A stretch of 64,000 nucleotides of DNA from Companilactobacillus baiquanensis (GCF_003946605.1 NZ_RHOQ01000006.1:1-64000); one strand, 5' to 3'. Numbered from the stretch's first letter, positions 13,274-22,322 are shown. The notes: generated by a model from the letters alone, not told the origin. A program made the numbers and translations.

Positions 13274-15928
13274 TTAGTTCTTTGTGTTTAAGTTTAATCT
13301 CATGCGGATCATTTTATCTATTTCAGCAACTATTAGAACAATGAATCCACCGATAATGGCAAATCCCCATTCCTTTAATCCAATGTTACCAGTATAGAAA
13401 ATACCTTGCATGAATGGAACATAAGTTAAAATCAGTTGCAAGACGATCATCAACCCAATAAATAAGAATGCTTTGGGGTTAGAGAAAAAGTCGCTTGAGA
13501 ATGCCAATTTTTTAGTTCTGATGTTAAAGAGATAAAAGATTTTACCAATAACTAAAACATTAACCATAGTTGTACTTGAGATGACTTCACCAACACCCTT
13601 TGAGTTCAGCCAAGCATCTACAATCAAACTGACCCCGGAAATAAGTATCGCTACATAGGCCATTTGGAAAATGTCGTGTCGATTCATGAATTTGGCACCA
13701 GTTTTTCTAGGCGCTCGTTTCATAATACCTTCTTCGGCTGGTTCAAAAATTAACGCAAATTGAATAGTTATCGCGGAAACCATATTGATCCACAGCAATT
13801 GTGTAGGATGTAATGGAATCTCACTTTTTGTTAAAACAGCATAGGCAACAATCAATCCTTCAGAGAAGGAAATTGGTAATAAATAAAGGATACTCTTCTT
13901 TATATTATCAAAAATTCTTCGTCCTTCTTTGATAGCAGTCGACATAGTTGCAAAGTTATCATCAGTTAAAACCATATCGGCAGAATCTTTTGCTACGTCG
14001 GTACCCTTGATACCCATGGCAACACCGATATCAGACTTTTTAAGTGCTGGTGCGTCATTGACACCATCACCAGTCATGGCAGTTACTTTATTATTTTTTT
14101 GAAGTGCATCGATTATTTCTAATTTGTTGCTAGGAGTTGTTCTAGCAAAAACTTGATTCTCATCGGCAGCACGTATTTTTTCATCATCGCTTAATTGATC
14201 CCAATTAGGACCTGTTATAGCATTTATTTCTTTAGCTAGTCCTAATTGTTCACCAATAGCTTTAGCAGTGATGGCACTATCACCAGTGATCATTTTTACC
14301 TGAACTCCAGCATCGTTCATCACTTTTAATGAGTCGATAACTTCCTCACGAGGAGGATCGATAATAGCTGCCAATCCTAAAAAGTTCATTCCATTGGTAA
14401 TTTGTTCATGAGTTATTTCGTCAATGTCATTAGGTACTTCTTCGTAACTAACGGCAATGACTCGTTTTCCTTGTTCTGAATACTTAGTAACTTTGTCCAA
14501 CCAATAATCGTAATCGAAGTTAGGGTCATTAGACATATTTAATAATTTGTCAGGTGAACCTTTGGCAAATAATAACCGTTTGCCATTTTTATTTTTAACT
14601 AATTTAGCCATATAACGGTAATCTGAATCAAATGGTAGGATGTCTAGTTCTTGATAGTCATCAGTCGTACCAATTGATTTTTGATAAAGAGTTAAGAAAG
14701 CACCGTCAGTTGGTTCACCATTGATGATCCATTTTCCATCTTCAAAAAGTAGATCAGTATCGTTGGCCTGAAATCCAGCTTCTAAGAAGAGTTTTAGTTT
14801 AGGGTCTATATTAGCTTTTTTTCCATCGAGATTAATTTGACCTGTTGGTTCATATCCAGTTCCGGTCACAGAATAAGTTTTATCATCAATTAAAATATCT
14901 GTTACGGTCATTTCATTTTTGGTTAAAGTACCAGTTTTATCGGTAGCAACAACGTCAACTGAACCTAAAGTTTCTACAGCGGGCAAAGTTTTGACGATGG
15001 TATTATGATTTTTAGCCATATCACTAACACCTTTGGCCAAAATAACCGAAGTAGTGGCGGGTAATCCTTCAGGGATCGCACCGACCATCATAGAGACAAC
15101 GGCTAAAGTTAAAACTGATAGGGAATAGGTTTCAAAGAACAGACCTATTAAGAAAATTATGATCGAAGCTACTACTATAAAGTAGGAAACGTTAGTACCT
15201 AATCGATCGATAACTTGAATTAGTGGAGTTTTACGTTTTTTAACGGAGCTTACCTCTTGAGAAATTTTACCGATTTCAGTTTTTTCGGCGGTAGCAATAA
15301 CTAAACCAGAACCACTACCATTTGTTACGGCAGTTGAAGCAAATGCCATATTGGTTTGTTCTGCTAAAGCGACGGTATCTCCATCTAGTGCATCAATCGT
15401 TTTTTCAACTGAATTGGCTTCCCCGGTCAGAGCAGATTCTTGGATTCGTAAATTATCAGAATCGATTATTCTAAGATCGGCAGGGACATTATCACCAGCT
15501 TCTAAAAAGACAACATCTCCTTCTACTATCTCTTCGGCGGGGATGTCCTTTCTAGCACCGTCACGATAGACGGTGGCATCGGTTGACAACATCTCTTTTA
15601 TTTTTTCCAAAGCATTTGAAGCATTATTCTCTTGATAGTATCCAATCAAGGCATTAATGATAACTACCATACCGATAATGATCGAATCGGAATAATGTTC
15701 CATTAAAAGGGTGATCAAGGTTGCTGCTAGCAAGACATAAATCACCATACTTTTAAATTGACGTAGGAAAATTTTCCATTTAGGTGTTTTTTTGGATTCT
15801 AATTTATTAGGTCCAAATTGTTCAAGACGTTTTTTAGCATCATCAGATGTTAATCCATCTTTGAAGTCATTAAGTTTTGTTTGTTTTTGTAACTCTTCCA
15901 AAGTTTGTTGATAATATTTTTTGTTCAT
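13274..15928 (-). CDS. P-type cation ATPase, Ca2+-type (PacL/LMCA-like)
   Basis: This 884-residue P2A-type ATPase should export Ca2+, or possibly Mn2+, from the cytosol. An N-terminal actuator domain with LTGEA is followed by the phosphorylation motif DKTGTLT near residue 330, the nucleotide domain with KGSPD and the hinge MTGDGVNDAPALKKSDIGVAMG (key residues TGDGVNDAP). Helix 4 has VGAIPEGLPA, typical of calcium pumps. GGAGATAAA precedes the ATG. The leader contains a terminator, so expression is likely controlled by attenuation, perhaps by a metal ion. Confidence 0.9.
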   Translation of the reverse strand: MNKKYYQQTLEELQKQTKLNDFKDGLTSDDAKKRLEQFGPNKLESKKTPKWKIFLRQFKSMVIYVLLAATLITLLMEHYSDSIIIGMVVIINALIGYYQENNASNALEKIKEMLSTDATVYRDGARKDIPAEEIVEGDVVFLEAGDNVPADLRIIDSDNLRIQESALTGEANSVEKTIDALDGDTVALAEQTNMAFASTAVTNGSGSGLVIATAEKTEIGKISQEVSSVKKRKTPLIQVIDRLGTNVSYFIVVASIIIFLIGLFFETYSLSVLTLAVVSMMVGAIPEGLPATTSVILAKGVSDMAKNHNTIVKTLPAVETLGSVDVVATDKTGTLTKNEMTVTDILIDDKTYSVTGTGYEPTGQINLDGKKANIDPKLKLFLEAGFQANDTDLLFEDGKWIINGEPTDGAFLTLYQKSIGTTDDYQELDILPFDSDYRYMAKLVKNKNGKRLLFAKGSPDKLLNMSNDPNFDYDYWLDKVTKYSEQGKRVIAVSYEEVPNDIDEITHEQITNGMNFLGLAAIIDPPREEVIDSLKVMNDAGVQVKMITGDSAITAKAIGEQLGLAKEINAITGPNWDQLSDDEKIRAADENQVFARTTPSNKLEIIDALQKNNKVTAMTGDGVNDAPALKKSDIGVAMGIKGTDVAKDSADMVLTDDNFATMSTAIKEGRRIFDNIKKSILYLLPISFSEGLIVAYAVLTKSEIPLHPTQLLWINMVSAITIQFALIFEPAEEGIMKRAPRKTGAKFMNRHDIFQMAYVAILISGVSLIVDAWLNSKGVGEVISSTTMVNVLVIGKIFYLFNIRTKKLAFSSDFFSNPKAFLFIGLMIVLQLILTYVPFMQGIFYTGNIGLKEWGFAIIGGFIVLIVAEIDKMIRMRLNLNTKN

Positions 15929-15951
15929 TTTTATCTCCTGATTTTTTGTAT

Positions 15952-15987
15952 AAAAAAAGACGGCTACTTAAAAAAGCAGTGCGCCGT
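15952..15987 (-). terminator. Terminator within the 5' leader of the P-type ATPase
   Basis: On the minus strand ACGGC and CTGCTT pair with AAGTAG and GCCGT around a TTTT loop, leaving a small bulge, and seven T follow. It sits between the promoter at 16071-16099 and the ATPase start, so transcription must pass it to reach the gene. Confidence 0.7.
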
Positions 15988-16063
15988 AAACAAACTGGAT
16001 TAACTTTTTATAATGATAGTGTCGGGTTTAGCCTTCAGTTTCAATTCACTCCTTAAAATATGG
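15988..16063 (-). ncRNA. Untranslated leader of the P-type ATPase, candidate riboswitch or attenuator
   Basis: The leader from the predicted start to the terminator is about 75-110 nt and has no ORF. It contains AAACTG near its 5' end, which could pair with CAGTTT just before the terminator. Pumps of this class are often controlled by the Mn2+-sensing yybP-ykoY riboswitch, but I do not see its full conserved core, so the class is unassigned. Confidence 0.4.
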
Positions 16064-16070
16064 TAATAAT

Positions 16071-16099
16071 AAAGTAACAGGTTTTAACCATTATGTCAA
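16071..16099 (-). promoter_or_regulatory. Promoter of the P-type ATPase
   Basis: On the minus strand a perfect TTGACA (16094-16099) is followed after 17 bp by TACTTT (16071-16076). The predicted start site is about 135 nt before the coding region, so a long leader is transcribed. Confidence 0.6.
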
Positions 16100-16220
16100 T
16101 TTTAATAATATTATTAGTTTTAAGTTATAATTAAGCATTAAAATGAAAAGAAAAACTTATAAAAGAATTTGATTTTGGAATATACCAATTATAAAATACG
16201 AGTTATCTAACTTAATTATG

Positions 16221-16238
16221 AAAGTCTATACACCACTT
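16221..16238. promoter_or_regulatory. NagR/DasR-like operator, upstream copy
   Basis: Read on the minus strand this is AAGTGGTGTATAGACTTT, which resembles GntR-family NagR/DasR sites of the form TGGTnTAGACCA. A second similar site overlaps the promoter 40 bp downstream. Confidence 0.4.
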
Positions 16239-16265
16239 ACATTAGGCATTATAAAAAAATCATCC

Positions 16266-16294
16266 TTGCAATAGCTTATGTAGACCATTATTAT
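16266..16294 (+). promoter_or_regulatory. Promoter of the GlcNAc PTS gene with overlapping operator
   Basis: TTGCAA (16266-16271) and TATTAT (16289-16294) are exactly 17 bp apart. Between them, on the minus strand, lies AATGGTCTACATAA, close to NagR/DasR operators. A repressor bound here would cover the spacer and -10, consistent with induction by amino-sugar phosphates. Confidence 0.55.
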
Positions 16295-16340
16295 TGAGTT
16301 CATTGATATAAAATGTTTTTTGTAAGGGGAAAATAAGAAA

Positions 16341-18320
16341 ATGAAAACATATCTTCAAAAAATGGGACGTTCTTTACAACTTCCCGTTGCGGTACTTCCT
16401 GCTGCGGCTCTTTTACAAGGTGTTGGACATCTAATGCCACAAAGCTGGGGTATCGCTCAATTTATGCAAGCCGGAGGAGTAGCAATCCTTAATCAAATTG
16501 CATTGTTGTTTGCAGTTGGGCTTGCCTTTGGTATGTCTAAAGATAAAGACGGTGCTGCTGCATTGGCTGGTTTAGTGGCATATATTATTCCAGTTGGCAT
16601 TTTGACTCCAGCAAATGTCTCACTATTAATGGGTATAAGCGTAAAGTCAGTTGATCCTGCTTTTAATTTTGTTTCAGGAAATGTTCTTATCGGTATTATA
16701 GCTGGATTGTCAGCTGGGGCCCTTTATAATCGCTTCAAAGATACTAAATTGCCGATGGCTCTATCCTTCTTTAGTGGAAAGAGATTAGTGCCGATCGTAG
16801 CTTCATTAGTTATGCTATTAGTTAGTGCGGTTTTATTATTTGCTTGGCCTACTATATATGATGCATTAGTTAACTTTGGTAAGTTCTTTATTAATTTAGG
16901 AGCACTTGGAGCTGGGTTATACGGTTTCTTTAATAGATTGCTAATTCCAACTGGATTACATCAAGCACTTAACCAAGTATTTTGGTTTAATGTTGCAGGT
17001 ATCAATGATATTGGAAACTTTTGGGCAAATAAAGGTGTCAAAGGTGTAACAGGAATTTATCAGGCTGGATTCTTTCCAGTTATGATGTTTGGTTTGCCAG
17101 CTGGTGCATATGCAATTTATCGTAATGCACTTCCAGAACGTAAAAAGGAAACTGCTGGTTTAATGATGGCCGGAGCATTCGCTTCATTCTTTACAGGTGT
17201 TACAGAACCACTAGAATTCTCATTTATGTTTGTCGCATGGCCTTTATATCTATTGCATGCAGTCTTTGTGGGACTTTCATTAGGCTTTGCCGCATTTATG
17301 CACTGGACGGCAGGTTTTACATTTAGTGCCGGTTTGGTGGATTACTTGTTAAGTATTCATATGCCAATTGCTAATATGCCTTTAATGCTAATCGTACAAG
17401 GAATATTTATGGCAGTCATATATTATTTTGGATTTGATTTCGCTATTAGAAAATTTAATTTGATGACACCTGGACGCGAACCTTTAGACGTTGATGGTGC
17501 CGACGCAGTTGAAGTTTCAGAAGATGATGATAAGTATTCATTAGCCGCTAAAAAAGTATATGCAGGTATTGGCGGATATGAAAATATCAAAGTGATCGAT
17601 AATTGTACTACACGATTACGTCTACAATTGTTCGATACAGATAAAGCTAATCAAGCACTTATTAAAACATCTGGTGCAGCTGGAGTTAATATTTTAGATA
17701 AAAATAATATTCAAATTATTATTGGAACTGAAGTACAGTTTGTGGCAGATGCTTTAAAGAAACTTTATGATGCTAAAACACCTTTAAAAAATGTAGAAGA
17801 TGTTGAAGAAAAATCTGAACCAGATCCAGCACCAAAAGAAACTATTAATACTAAGTCTGGAACTGAAACATTCTATAGTGTAGCTAATGGAAAATTGGAA
17901 GACATCGAACAAGTTCCAGATGATACATTTTCTCAAAAAATGTTAGGGGATGGATATGCGGTTGTACCGATCGATGGCCAAATCGTTTCACCGGTTGATG
18001 GTACAATAACAACTATTTTCCCAACCAAACATGCTATGGGAATCAAAACAGATAACGGATTAGAAATACTTTTACATATGGGAATTGATACAGTTCAATT
18101 AGATGGAAAACCATTTGATCTTAAAGTAGTTGATGGTCAAGAAGTTAGACATGGCGATCCAATTGCTTTTGTAGATCTTGAAGCGATTAAAGATGCTGGT
18201 AAAAAAATAGATATGATGGTAATCATAACTAATATGCCAGCCGTCTCAATGATGAAATTTAAAGATTTAGATAGACAAGTAAATCAAGACGACGATGTTG
18301 TTAAAGTAAGTACTAAATAA
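16341..18320 (+). CDS. nagE: PTS system EIICBA, N-acetylglucosamine type
   Basis: This 659-residue three-domain PTS permease imports and phosphorylates its sugar. The IIC membrane domain covers about residues 1-370 and includes GVTEPLEFSF. Domain IIB has the phosphocysteine Cys422 in DNCTTRLR. Domain IIA has the phospho-His579 in HMGIDTV. The C-B-A order and the start MKTYLQKMGRSLQLPVAVLP match NagE rather than the glucose, maltose or beta-glucoside permeases, although some relatives also carry glucose. GTAAGGGGA precedes the ATG. The gene stands alone behind candidate NagR operators and ends at a terminator. Confidence 0.88.
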   Translation: MKTYLQKMGRSLQLPVAVLPAAALLQGVGHLMPQSWGIAQFMQAGGVAILNQIALLFAVGLAFGMSKDKDGAAALAGLVAYIIPVGILTPANVSLLMGISVKSVDPAFNFVSGNVLIGIIAGLSAGALYNRFKDTKLPMALSFFSGKRLVPIVASLVMLLVSAVLLFAWPTIYDALVNFGKFFINLGALGAGLYGFFNRLLIPTGLHQALNQVFWFNVAGINDIGNFWANKGVKGVTGIYQAGFFPVMMFGLPAGAYAIYRNALPERKKETAGLMMAGAFASFFTGVTEPLEFSFMFVAWPLYLLHAVFVGLSLGFAAFMHWTAGFTFSAGLVDYLLSIHMPIANMPLMLIVQGIFMAVIYYFGFDFAIRKFNLMTPGREPLDVDGADAVEVSEDDDKYSLAAKKVYAGIGGYENIKVIDNCTTRLRLQLFDTDKANQALIKTSGAAGVNILDKNNIQIIIGTEVQFVADALKKLYDAKTPLKNVEDVEEKSEPDPAPKETINTKSGTETFYSVANGKLEDIEQVPDDTFSQKMLGDGYAVVPIDGQIVSPVDGTITTIFPTKHAMGIKTDNGLEILLHMGIDTVQLDGKPFDLKVVDGQEVRHGDPIAFVDLEAIKDAGKKIDMMVIITNMPAVSMMKFKDLDRQVNQDDDVVKVSTK

Positions 18321-18323
18321 ATG

Positions 18324-18361
18324 ATCCCAGTAATCCAATTTTGGATTGCTGGGATTTTTTG
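18324..18361 (+). terminator. Rho-independent terminator, family-1 core
   Basis: ATCCCAGTAATCC pairs with GGATTGCTGGGAT around AATTTT and is followed by six T. Confidence 0.9.
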
Positions 18362-18696
18362 CATTAGTGCGTAAAAGCTGAACATTCTTTGCCGATTTAT
18401 AAGACAAAAAAAGTGGCAAATCCTTCTGACTAGTTTAGGATAGTATATGTTTCAAGTTAATTTAAAATATGCTATAAAGCCTTGCGTCTAGACTAAAAAA
18501 ATTGGCTAATAGCAATGTTTCAGCAAGTGGGGGGTGAGATTTAAAAGAACCGTATTTATATAAATGCTGTTAAATAGGCATTTGCTTACTTTTGCAGTTT
18601 GAAAATAAAAATTAAATTAGTGATGCTAAATACTAAAACTGAAAAGAACTATAGTTAATAGGAAGTAATTAGTTAAAGTATGAAAAAAACGATAAA

Positions 18697-18710
18697 TGAA
18701 TCCGCTTTCA
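18697..18710. promoter_or_regulatory. Candidate cre (CcpA site)
   Basis: TGAATCCGCTTTCA fits TGWAANCGNTNWCA at all but one fixed position on either strand and has perfect TGAA/TTCA outer arms around the central CG. Confidence 0.55.
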
Positions 18711-18713
18711 TGC

Positions 18714-18729
18714 ATTGATTTAAATCAAT
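18714..18729. promoter_or_regulatory. 16-bp perfect palindrome matching the FNR-type box
   Basis: ATTGATTTAAATCAAT is a perfect palindrome whose core TTGAT-N4-ATCAA equals the classical FNR/CRP-family consensus. It starts four bases after the candidate cre. CRP/FNR-like proteins (FLP) exist in lactobacilli, but their sites differ, so the binder is unknown. Confidence 0.4.
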
Positions 18730-18810
18730 TGAAATACGTCTAACTCTTGGTAAAACATTGGTATATTCCACTTTTGAGCCGATGCCTGCCTAATTTAGAG
18801 CCTTTTCAGA

Positions 18811-18825
18811 TGATAATCATTATCG
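18811..18825. promoter_or_regulatory. Fur-box-like 7-1-7 inverted repeat
   Basis: TGATAATCATTATCG matches the Bacillus Fur box TGATAATNATTATCA at all but the last base. PerR and Zur use related boxes, so a Fur-superfamily regulator is likely if the site is functional. The nearest downstream gene is the mannose PTS EIIAB, 236 nt away. Confidence 0.5.
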
Positions 18826-19021
18826 CTTTATTAAAAAAAGAAAATTTTAAAAAAGTTTAAAGAATAGTTACGATTTATATTTTTTTATATAAAAAGGTGT
18901 TTTTTTTCAGAAAAAATGATATTATGAAAGGGTTCACAAGAAGGGTGAGCTCGATTGAAGTGCCTTATTACGAAATTATTCTATTTTAATTTTTATCAAG
19001 GGACTATTATTGTTTAGTTTA

Positions 19022-19035
19022 AGTAAGCGCTTTAA
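19022..19035. promoter_or_regulatory. Weak cre-like site just before the mannose PTS operon
   Basis: AGTAAGCGCTTTAA has the cre centre and matches 12 of 14 positions. The same TAAGCGCTTTA core occurs upstream of kup near 26800. It lies 27 nt before the EIIAB start. Confidence 0.35.
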
Positions 19036-19061
19036 TCACTAATTCATAAGGAGGATTAAAG

Positions 19062-20036
19062 ATGGTAGGGATTATCATTGCTAGTCATGGTAAGTTTGCC
19101 GATGGTATCTTGCAATCCGGATCAATGATCTTTGGAGAACAAGAAAACGTTAAGGCCGTCACACTCATGCCAAGTCAAGGACCTGACGACTTGAAGGCTA
19201 ATCTTGAAGCAGCAATTGCTTCATTTGATGACCAAGACCAAGTATTATTCTTAGTTGATCTTTGGGGTGGTACACCTTTCAATCAAGTTAATAACTTGTT
19301 TGAAGCACATAAAGATAAGTGGGCCATTGTTGCCGGCTTGAACTTGCCTATGCTAATTGAAGCATACGCATCACGCATGTCTATGGACAGTGCGCACGAA
19401 ATTGCTGCTCATATTATTGAAACAGCAAAAGAGGGTGTTAAGGTTCGTCCTGAAGCACTCCAACCAAAAGAAGCTGCAAAACCTGCAGCTGCTAAGTCAA
19501 CAGGTAGTGCTGGTAGACCAGGTTCATTAGAATATGTTCTTGCACGTGTTGACTCACGTTTATTGCATGGTCAAGTTGCAACTGCATGGACAAAGACAAC
19601 AAACCCAACACGTATTATTGTTGTGTCTGATGCCGTAGCTAAGGATGAACTTCGTACAAAGTTGATTCAACAAGCTGCACCATCTGGTGTTAAAGCTCAC
19701 GTTGTTCCAATCGAGCAAATGATCAAGATTGCTAAAGATGATAAACATTTTGGTGGTCAACGTGCACTATTGTTATTCGAAGATCCAGAAGATGCATTGC
19801 GTGCTGTCGAGGGGGGAGTTCCTTTGAAAGAGATCAATGTTGGTTCAATGGCCCATTCAACTGGTAAAGTTCAACCTAATAAGGTTTTGGCTTTTGATCA
19901 AGAAGACATTGATACATTCAAGAAACTTGAAAAAGAAGGAATCGAATTTGATGTTCGTAAAGTTCCTGCTGACTCAAAGGACAACATGGATGCTATCTTA
20001 AATAAAGCTCAAGAAGAGCTAAATAAGCAAAAGTAA
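19062..20036 (+). CDS. manX: Mannose-family PTS EIIAB
   Basis: This 324-residue soluble protein joins EIIA and EIIB of the mannose/glucose permease. Domain IIA has the phospho-His9 in ASHGKFADG, and after an Ala/Lys-rich linker (about residues 135-150) domain IIB has His169 in SRLLHGQV. It relays phosphate from HPr to sugar bound by EIIC/EIID. It opens a three-gene operon with manO downstream. The permease is usually the main glucose route in lactobacilli and a receptor for class IIa bacteriocins. AAGGAGG precedes the ATG. The codon usage looks biased as in a highly expressed gene. Confidence 0.95.
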   Translation: MVGIIIASHGKFADGILQSGSMIFGEQENVKAVTLMPSQGPDDLKANLEAAIASFDDQDQVLFLVDLWGGTPFNQVNNLFEAHKDKWAIVAGLNLPMLIEAYASRMSMDSAHEIAAHIIETAKEGVKVRPEALQPKEAAKPAAAKSTGSAGRPGSLEYVLARVDSRLLHGQVATAWTKTTNPTRIIVVSDAVAKDELRTKLIQQAAPSGVKAHVVPIEQMIKIAKDDKHFGGQRALLLFEDPEDALRAVEGGVPLKEINVGSMAHSTGKVQPNKVLAFDQEDIDTFKKLEKEGIEFDVRKVPADSKDNMDAILNKAQEELNKQK

Positions 20037-20072
20037 AATAATTATCAGAGGAAAAATGGAGGATTAATAATC

Positions 20073-20882
20073 ATGGATTTGAATATTTTTCAAGTGATAT
20101 TAGTCGTTTTAGTATCATTTTTAGCTGGTATGGAAGGTATTTTGGATGAATTCCATTTCCATCAACCAGTTATCGCCTGTACTTTAATCGGATTAGTTAC
20201 AGGTAACCTAATACCATGTTTGATTTTAGGTGGTTCACTACAAATGATTGCTCTTGGTTGGGCAAACATTGGTGCTGCTGTTGCTCCTGATGCTGCTTTG
20301 GCATCTGTTGCTTCCGCAATTATTCTTGTTCTTGGTGGCGAAGGTAGAAAAGGTGTTGCATCTGCTATCGCTATCGCTGTTCCATTGGCTGTTGCCGGTT
20401 TGTTACTAACAATTATTGTTCGTACAATTACTACTGGTATTGTTCATATTATGGATAAGGCTGCCGAAGAAGGTAGTTTTAGAAAAATTGAATTATGGCA
20501 AATTATTGCTATTTGTTTACAAGGTATCCGTATTGCTATCCCTGCAGCAATGATCTTAGCAATCGGTGCTGGTCCTGTTAGAGGTATGTTAAATGCTATG
20601 CCTGCATGGTTAACTGACGGTCTTGCCGTTGGTGGTGGTATGGTTGTTGCTGTTGGTTACGCAATGGTTATTAACATGATGGCTTCTAAAGAAGTTTGGC
20701 CATTCTTTGCTATTGGTTTCGTTCTAGCAACTGTTACAGATCTTACATTGATCGCACTTGGTACTATTGGTATTTCTATGGCTCTTATTTATCTTAAACT
20801 TGAAAAAACAGGTGGCGGATCAAATGATGGCGGTGGATCAAATACCGGTGATCCAGTTGGCGATATAATAGACAATTACTAG
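20073..20882 (+). CDS. manY: Mannose-family PTS EIIC
   Basis: This 269-residue membrane subunit begins MDLNIFQVILVVLVSFLAGM and has the GNLIPCLILGGSLQMIALGW region typical of mannose EIIC (key residues Gly-Gly and Gln). It forms the sugar channel with EIID. An unusual flexible C-terminal tail rich in Gly, Ser and Asn (GGGSNDGGGSNTG) follows the last helix, as in other lactobacillal homologues. GGAGGA precedes the ATG, and the stop lies 16 nt before the proposed EIID start. Confidence 0.95.
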   Translation: MDLNIFQVILVVLVSFLAGMEGILDEFHFHQPVIACTLIGLVTGNLIPCLILGGSLQMIALGWANIGAAVAPDAALASVASAIILVLGGEGRKGVASAIAIAVPLAVAGLLLTIIVRTITTGIVHIMDKAAEEGSFRKIELWQIIAICLQGIRIAIPAAMILAIGAGPVRGMLNAMPAWLTDGLAVGGGMVVAVGYAMVINMMASKEVWPFFAIGFVLATVTDLTLIALGTIGISMALIYLKLEKTGGGSNDGGGSNTGDPVGDIIDNY

Positions 20883-20898
20883 GATGGAGGAAGAAAAA

Positions 20899-21810
20899 TT
20901 GGCTGAAGAATTAAAGTTATCTAAAAAAGATCGTATAGCCGTTTGGTGGCGTTCAACCTTCATTCAAGGTTCATGGAACTACGAACGTATGCAAAACGGT
21001 GGTTGGGCATATTCAATGATCCCAGCACTTAAAAAATTATATAAGACTAAAGAAGACCGTGCCTCAGCTTTGAAGCGTCACTTGGAATTCTTTAATACTC
21101 ACCCTTACTTAGCTTCACCTATTTTAGGTGTTACTATGGCTCTTGAAGAAGAACGTGCTAACGGTGCTCCCGTTGACGATGTTGCTATTCAAGGTGTTAA
21201 AGTTGGTATGATGGGTCCTCTAGCTGGTATTGGTGATCCAGTGTTCTGGTTCACTGTTAAACCTATCGTTGGTGCTCTAGCAGCATCACTTGCTATGACA
21301 GGTAATATCTTAGGACCAATCATTTACTTCGTTGTATGGAATGCTATTCGTATGGGATTCATGTGGTATACACAAGAACTTGGTTACAAAGCCGGTTCAA
21401 AGATCACAGAAGATATGTCTGGTGGTTTGCTACAAGACATTACTAAAGGTGCTTCAATTCTAGGTATGTTTATCCTAGGTTCCTTGATCAACCGTTGGGT
21501 TGTTGTTAAGTTCACACCAACTGTTTCAACAGTTAAACTTGATAAAGGTGCCTTCATCGACTGGGCTCATTTACCAGCAGGTGCACAAGGTGTTAAAGAA
21601 GCATTGATTCAACAAAAAGCAGGTCTATCATTGACTGCTCATAAAGTTACAACATTGCAAGATAACTTAGATAGTTTGATCCCCGGCTTAGCCGCTCTAC
21701 TTCTAACATTGTTCTGCATGTGGTTACTAAAGAAGAAAGTTTCACCAATCGTTATTATTCTTGGTTTGTTCGTTGTTGGTGTTCTCCTACACGTACTCCA
21801 CGTTATGTAA
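20899..21810 (+). CDS. manZ: Mannose-family PTS EIID
   Basis: This subunit of about 303 residues pairs with EIIC in sugar translocation. The N-terminus has SKKDRIAVWWRSTFIQGSWN and the conserved RMQNGGWAYSMIPALKKLY region (Gly-Gly-Trp). Helices lie mainly in the C-terminal half. The ORF opens at an ATG at 20884, but that codon lies inside the ribosome site GGAGGAAG; I prefer the TTG at 20899, giving AEELKLSKKDR as in the family. An imperfect stem with a T-run closes the operon. Confidence 0.93.
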   Translation: MAEELKLSKKDRIAVWWRSTFIQGSWNYERMQNGGWAYSMIPALKKLYKTKEDRASALKRHLEFFNTHPYLASPILGVTMALEEERANGAPVDDVAIQGVKVGMMGPLAGIGDPVFWFTVKPIVGALAASLAMTGNILGPIIYFVVWNAIRMGFMWYTQELGYKAGSKITEDMSGGLLQDITKGASILGMFILGSLINRWVVVKFTPTVSTVKLDKGAFIDWAHLPAGAQGVKEALIQQKAGLSLTAHKVTTLQDNLDSLIPGLAALLLTLFCMWLLKKKVSPIVIILGLFVVGVLLHVLHVM

Positions 21811-21829
21811 TAATTGGATTTCTAAAATG

Positions 21830-21859
21830 GATGGGCTCATTTGGGCTCATCTTTTTTTT
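21830..21859 (+). terminator. Terminator after the mannose PTS genes
   Basis: GATGGGCTC pairs with GGGCTCATC, with two G-U pairs, around ATTT and is followed by eight T. Read-through may supply manO. Confidence 0.8.
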
Positions 21860-21918
21860 ACCAAAAATTTTAGAGGTGTATAATTACAACTAATTAGTGA
21901 AAGAATGGAGTAGATCAA

Positions 21919-22314
21919 ATGGTCCAGTCAATCAATACAAAATCTGATCTCGTTATAAACGGCACTTCTCATGTTGGGATATCCGAGTATGGCAAAATTA
22001 TGATCGGTGATCGAGGATTTGAATTTTATAGTGATCGTAATACTAAAAACTATATTCAAATTCCTTGGAAAGAAGTTGATAAGGTCGTAGTTTCCGTTGT
22101 ATTTAAGGGAAAATGGATACCTCGTTATGCCTTAAAGACAAAGAAGAATGGAATGTATGCTTTCTCATCTAAAGATCCTAAAAAGGTTCTAAGAGCAATT
22201 AGAGTCTATATCGATCCTAAAGATATCGTACGTTCATTAAGCTTTAACGATGTTGTCAAACGTGGGGTCAAGAATTTATTTACAAGAAAAAATAAGAAGA
22301 AAAAAAGTAAGTAA
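21919..22314 (+). CDS. manO: DUF956 protein, mannose PTS accessory/regulator ManO
   Basis: This 131-residue cytosolic protein is a DUF956 member. It has an all-beta-rich core (NGTSHVGISEYGKIMIGDRGF, key Gly and His residues), an IPWKEVDKVVVSV segment and a strongly basic C-terminus ending in a run of Lys. DUF956 genes lie next to mannose PTS operons across lactobacilli and streptococci and are named manO. Its effect on the permease is not firmly known. TGGAG precedes the ATG. Confidence 0.88.
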   Translation: MVQSINTKSDLVINGTSHVGISEYGKIMIGDRGFEFYSDRNTKNYIQIPWKEVDKVVVSVVFKGKWIPRYALKTKKNGMYAFSSKDPKKVLRAIRVYIDPKDIVRSLSFNDVVKRGVKNLFTRKNKKKKSK

Positions 22315-22322
22315 TATAACTA

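Larger units (their letters stand above)
18362..19061. other. Gene-free control region upstream of the mannose PTS operon
   Basis: No ORF longer than about 15 codons with a ribosome site is visible in 700 nt. The first 300 nt hold nothing I can name. Positions 18697-18825 hold three regulatory-like motifs listed separately, and the last 150 nt are very AT-rich with TATTAT at 18920-18925 as a possible -10 and no good -35. I looked for a sigma-54 GG-N10-GC promoter, often used for mannose PTS operons, and did not find a convincing one. A small RNA cannot be excluded. Confidence 0.6.

Noticed and set aside
15930..16064. yybP-ykoY Mn2+ riboswitch in the ATPase leader
   Set aside because: Only GGAGT and a terminator fit; the conserved three-way-junction sequences are not visible, so I leave the class open.
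18362..19061. Sigma-54 promoter upstream of the mannose PTS
   Set aside because: No GG-N10-GC element of TGGCAC-N5-TTGCW type was found in this region.
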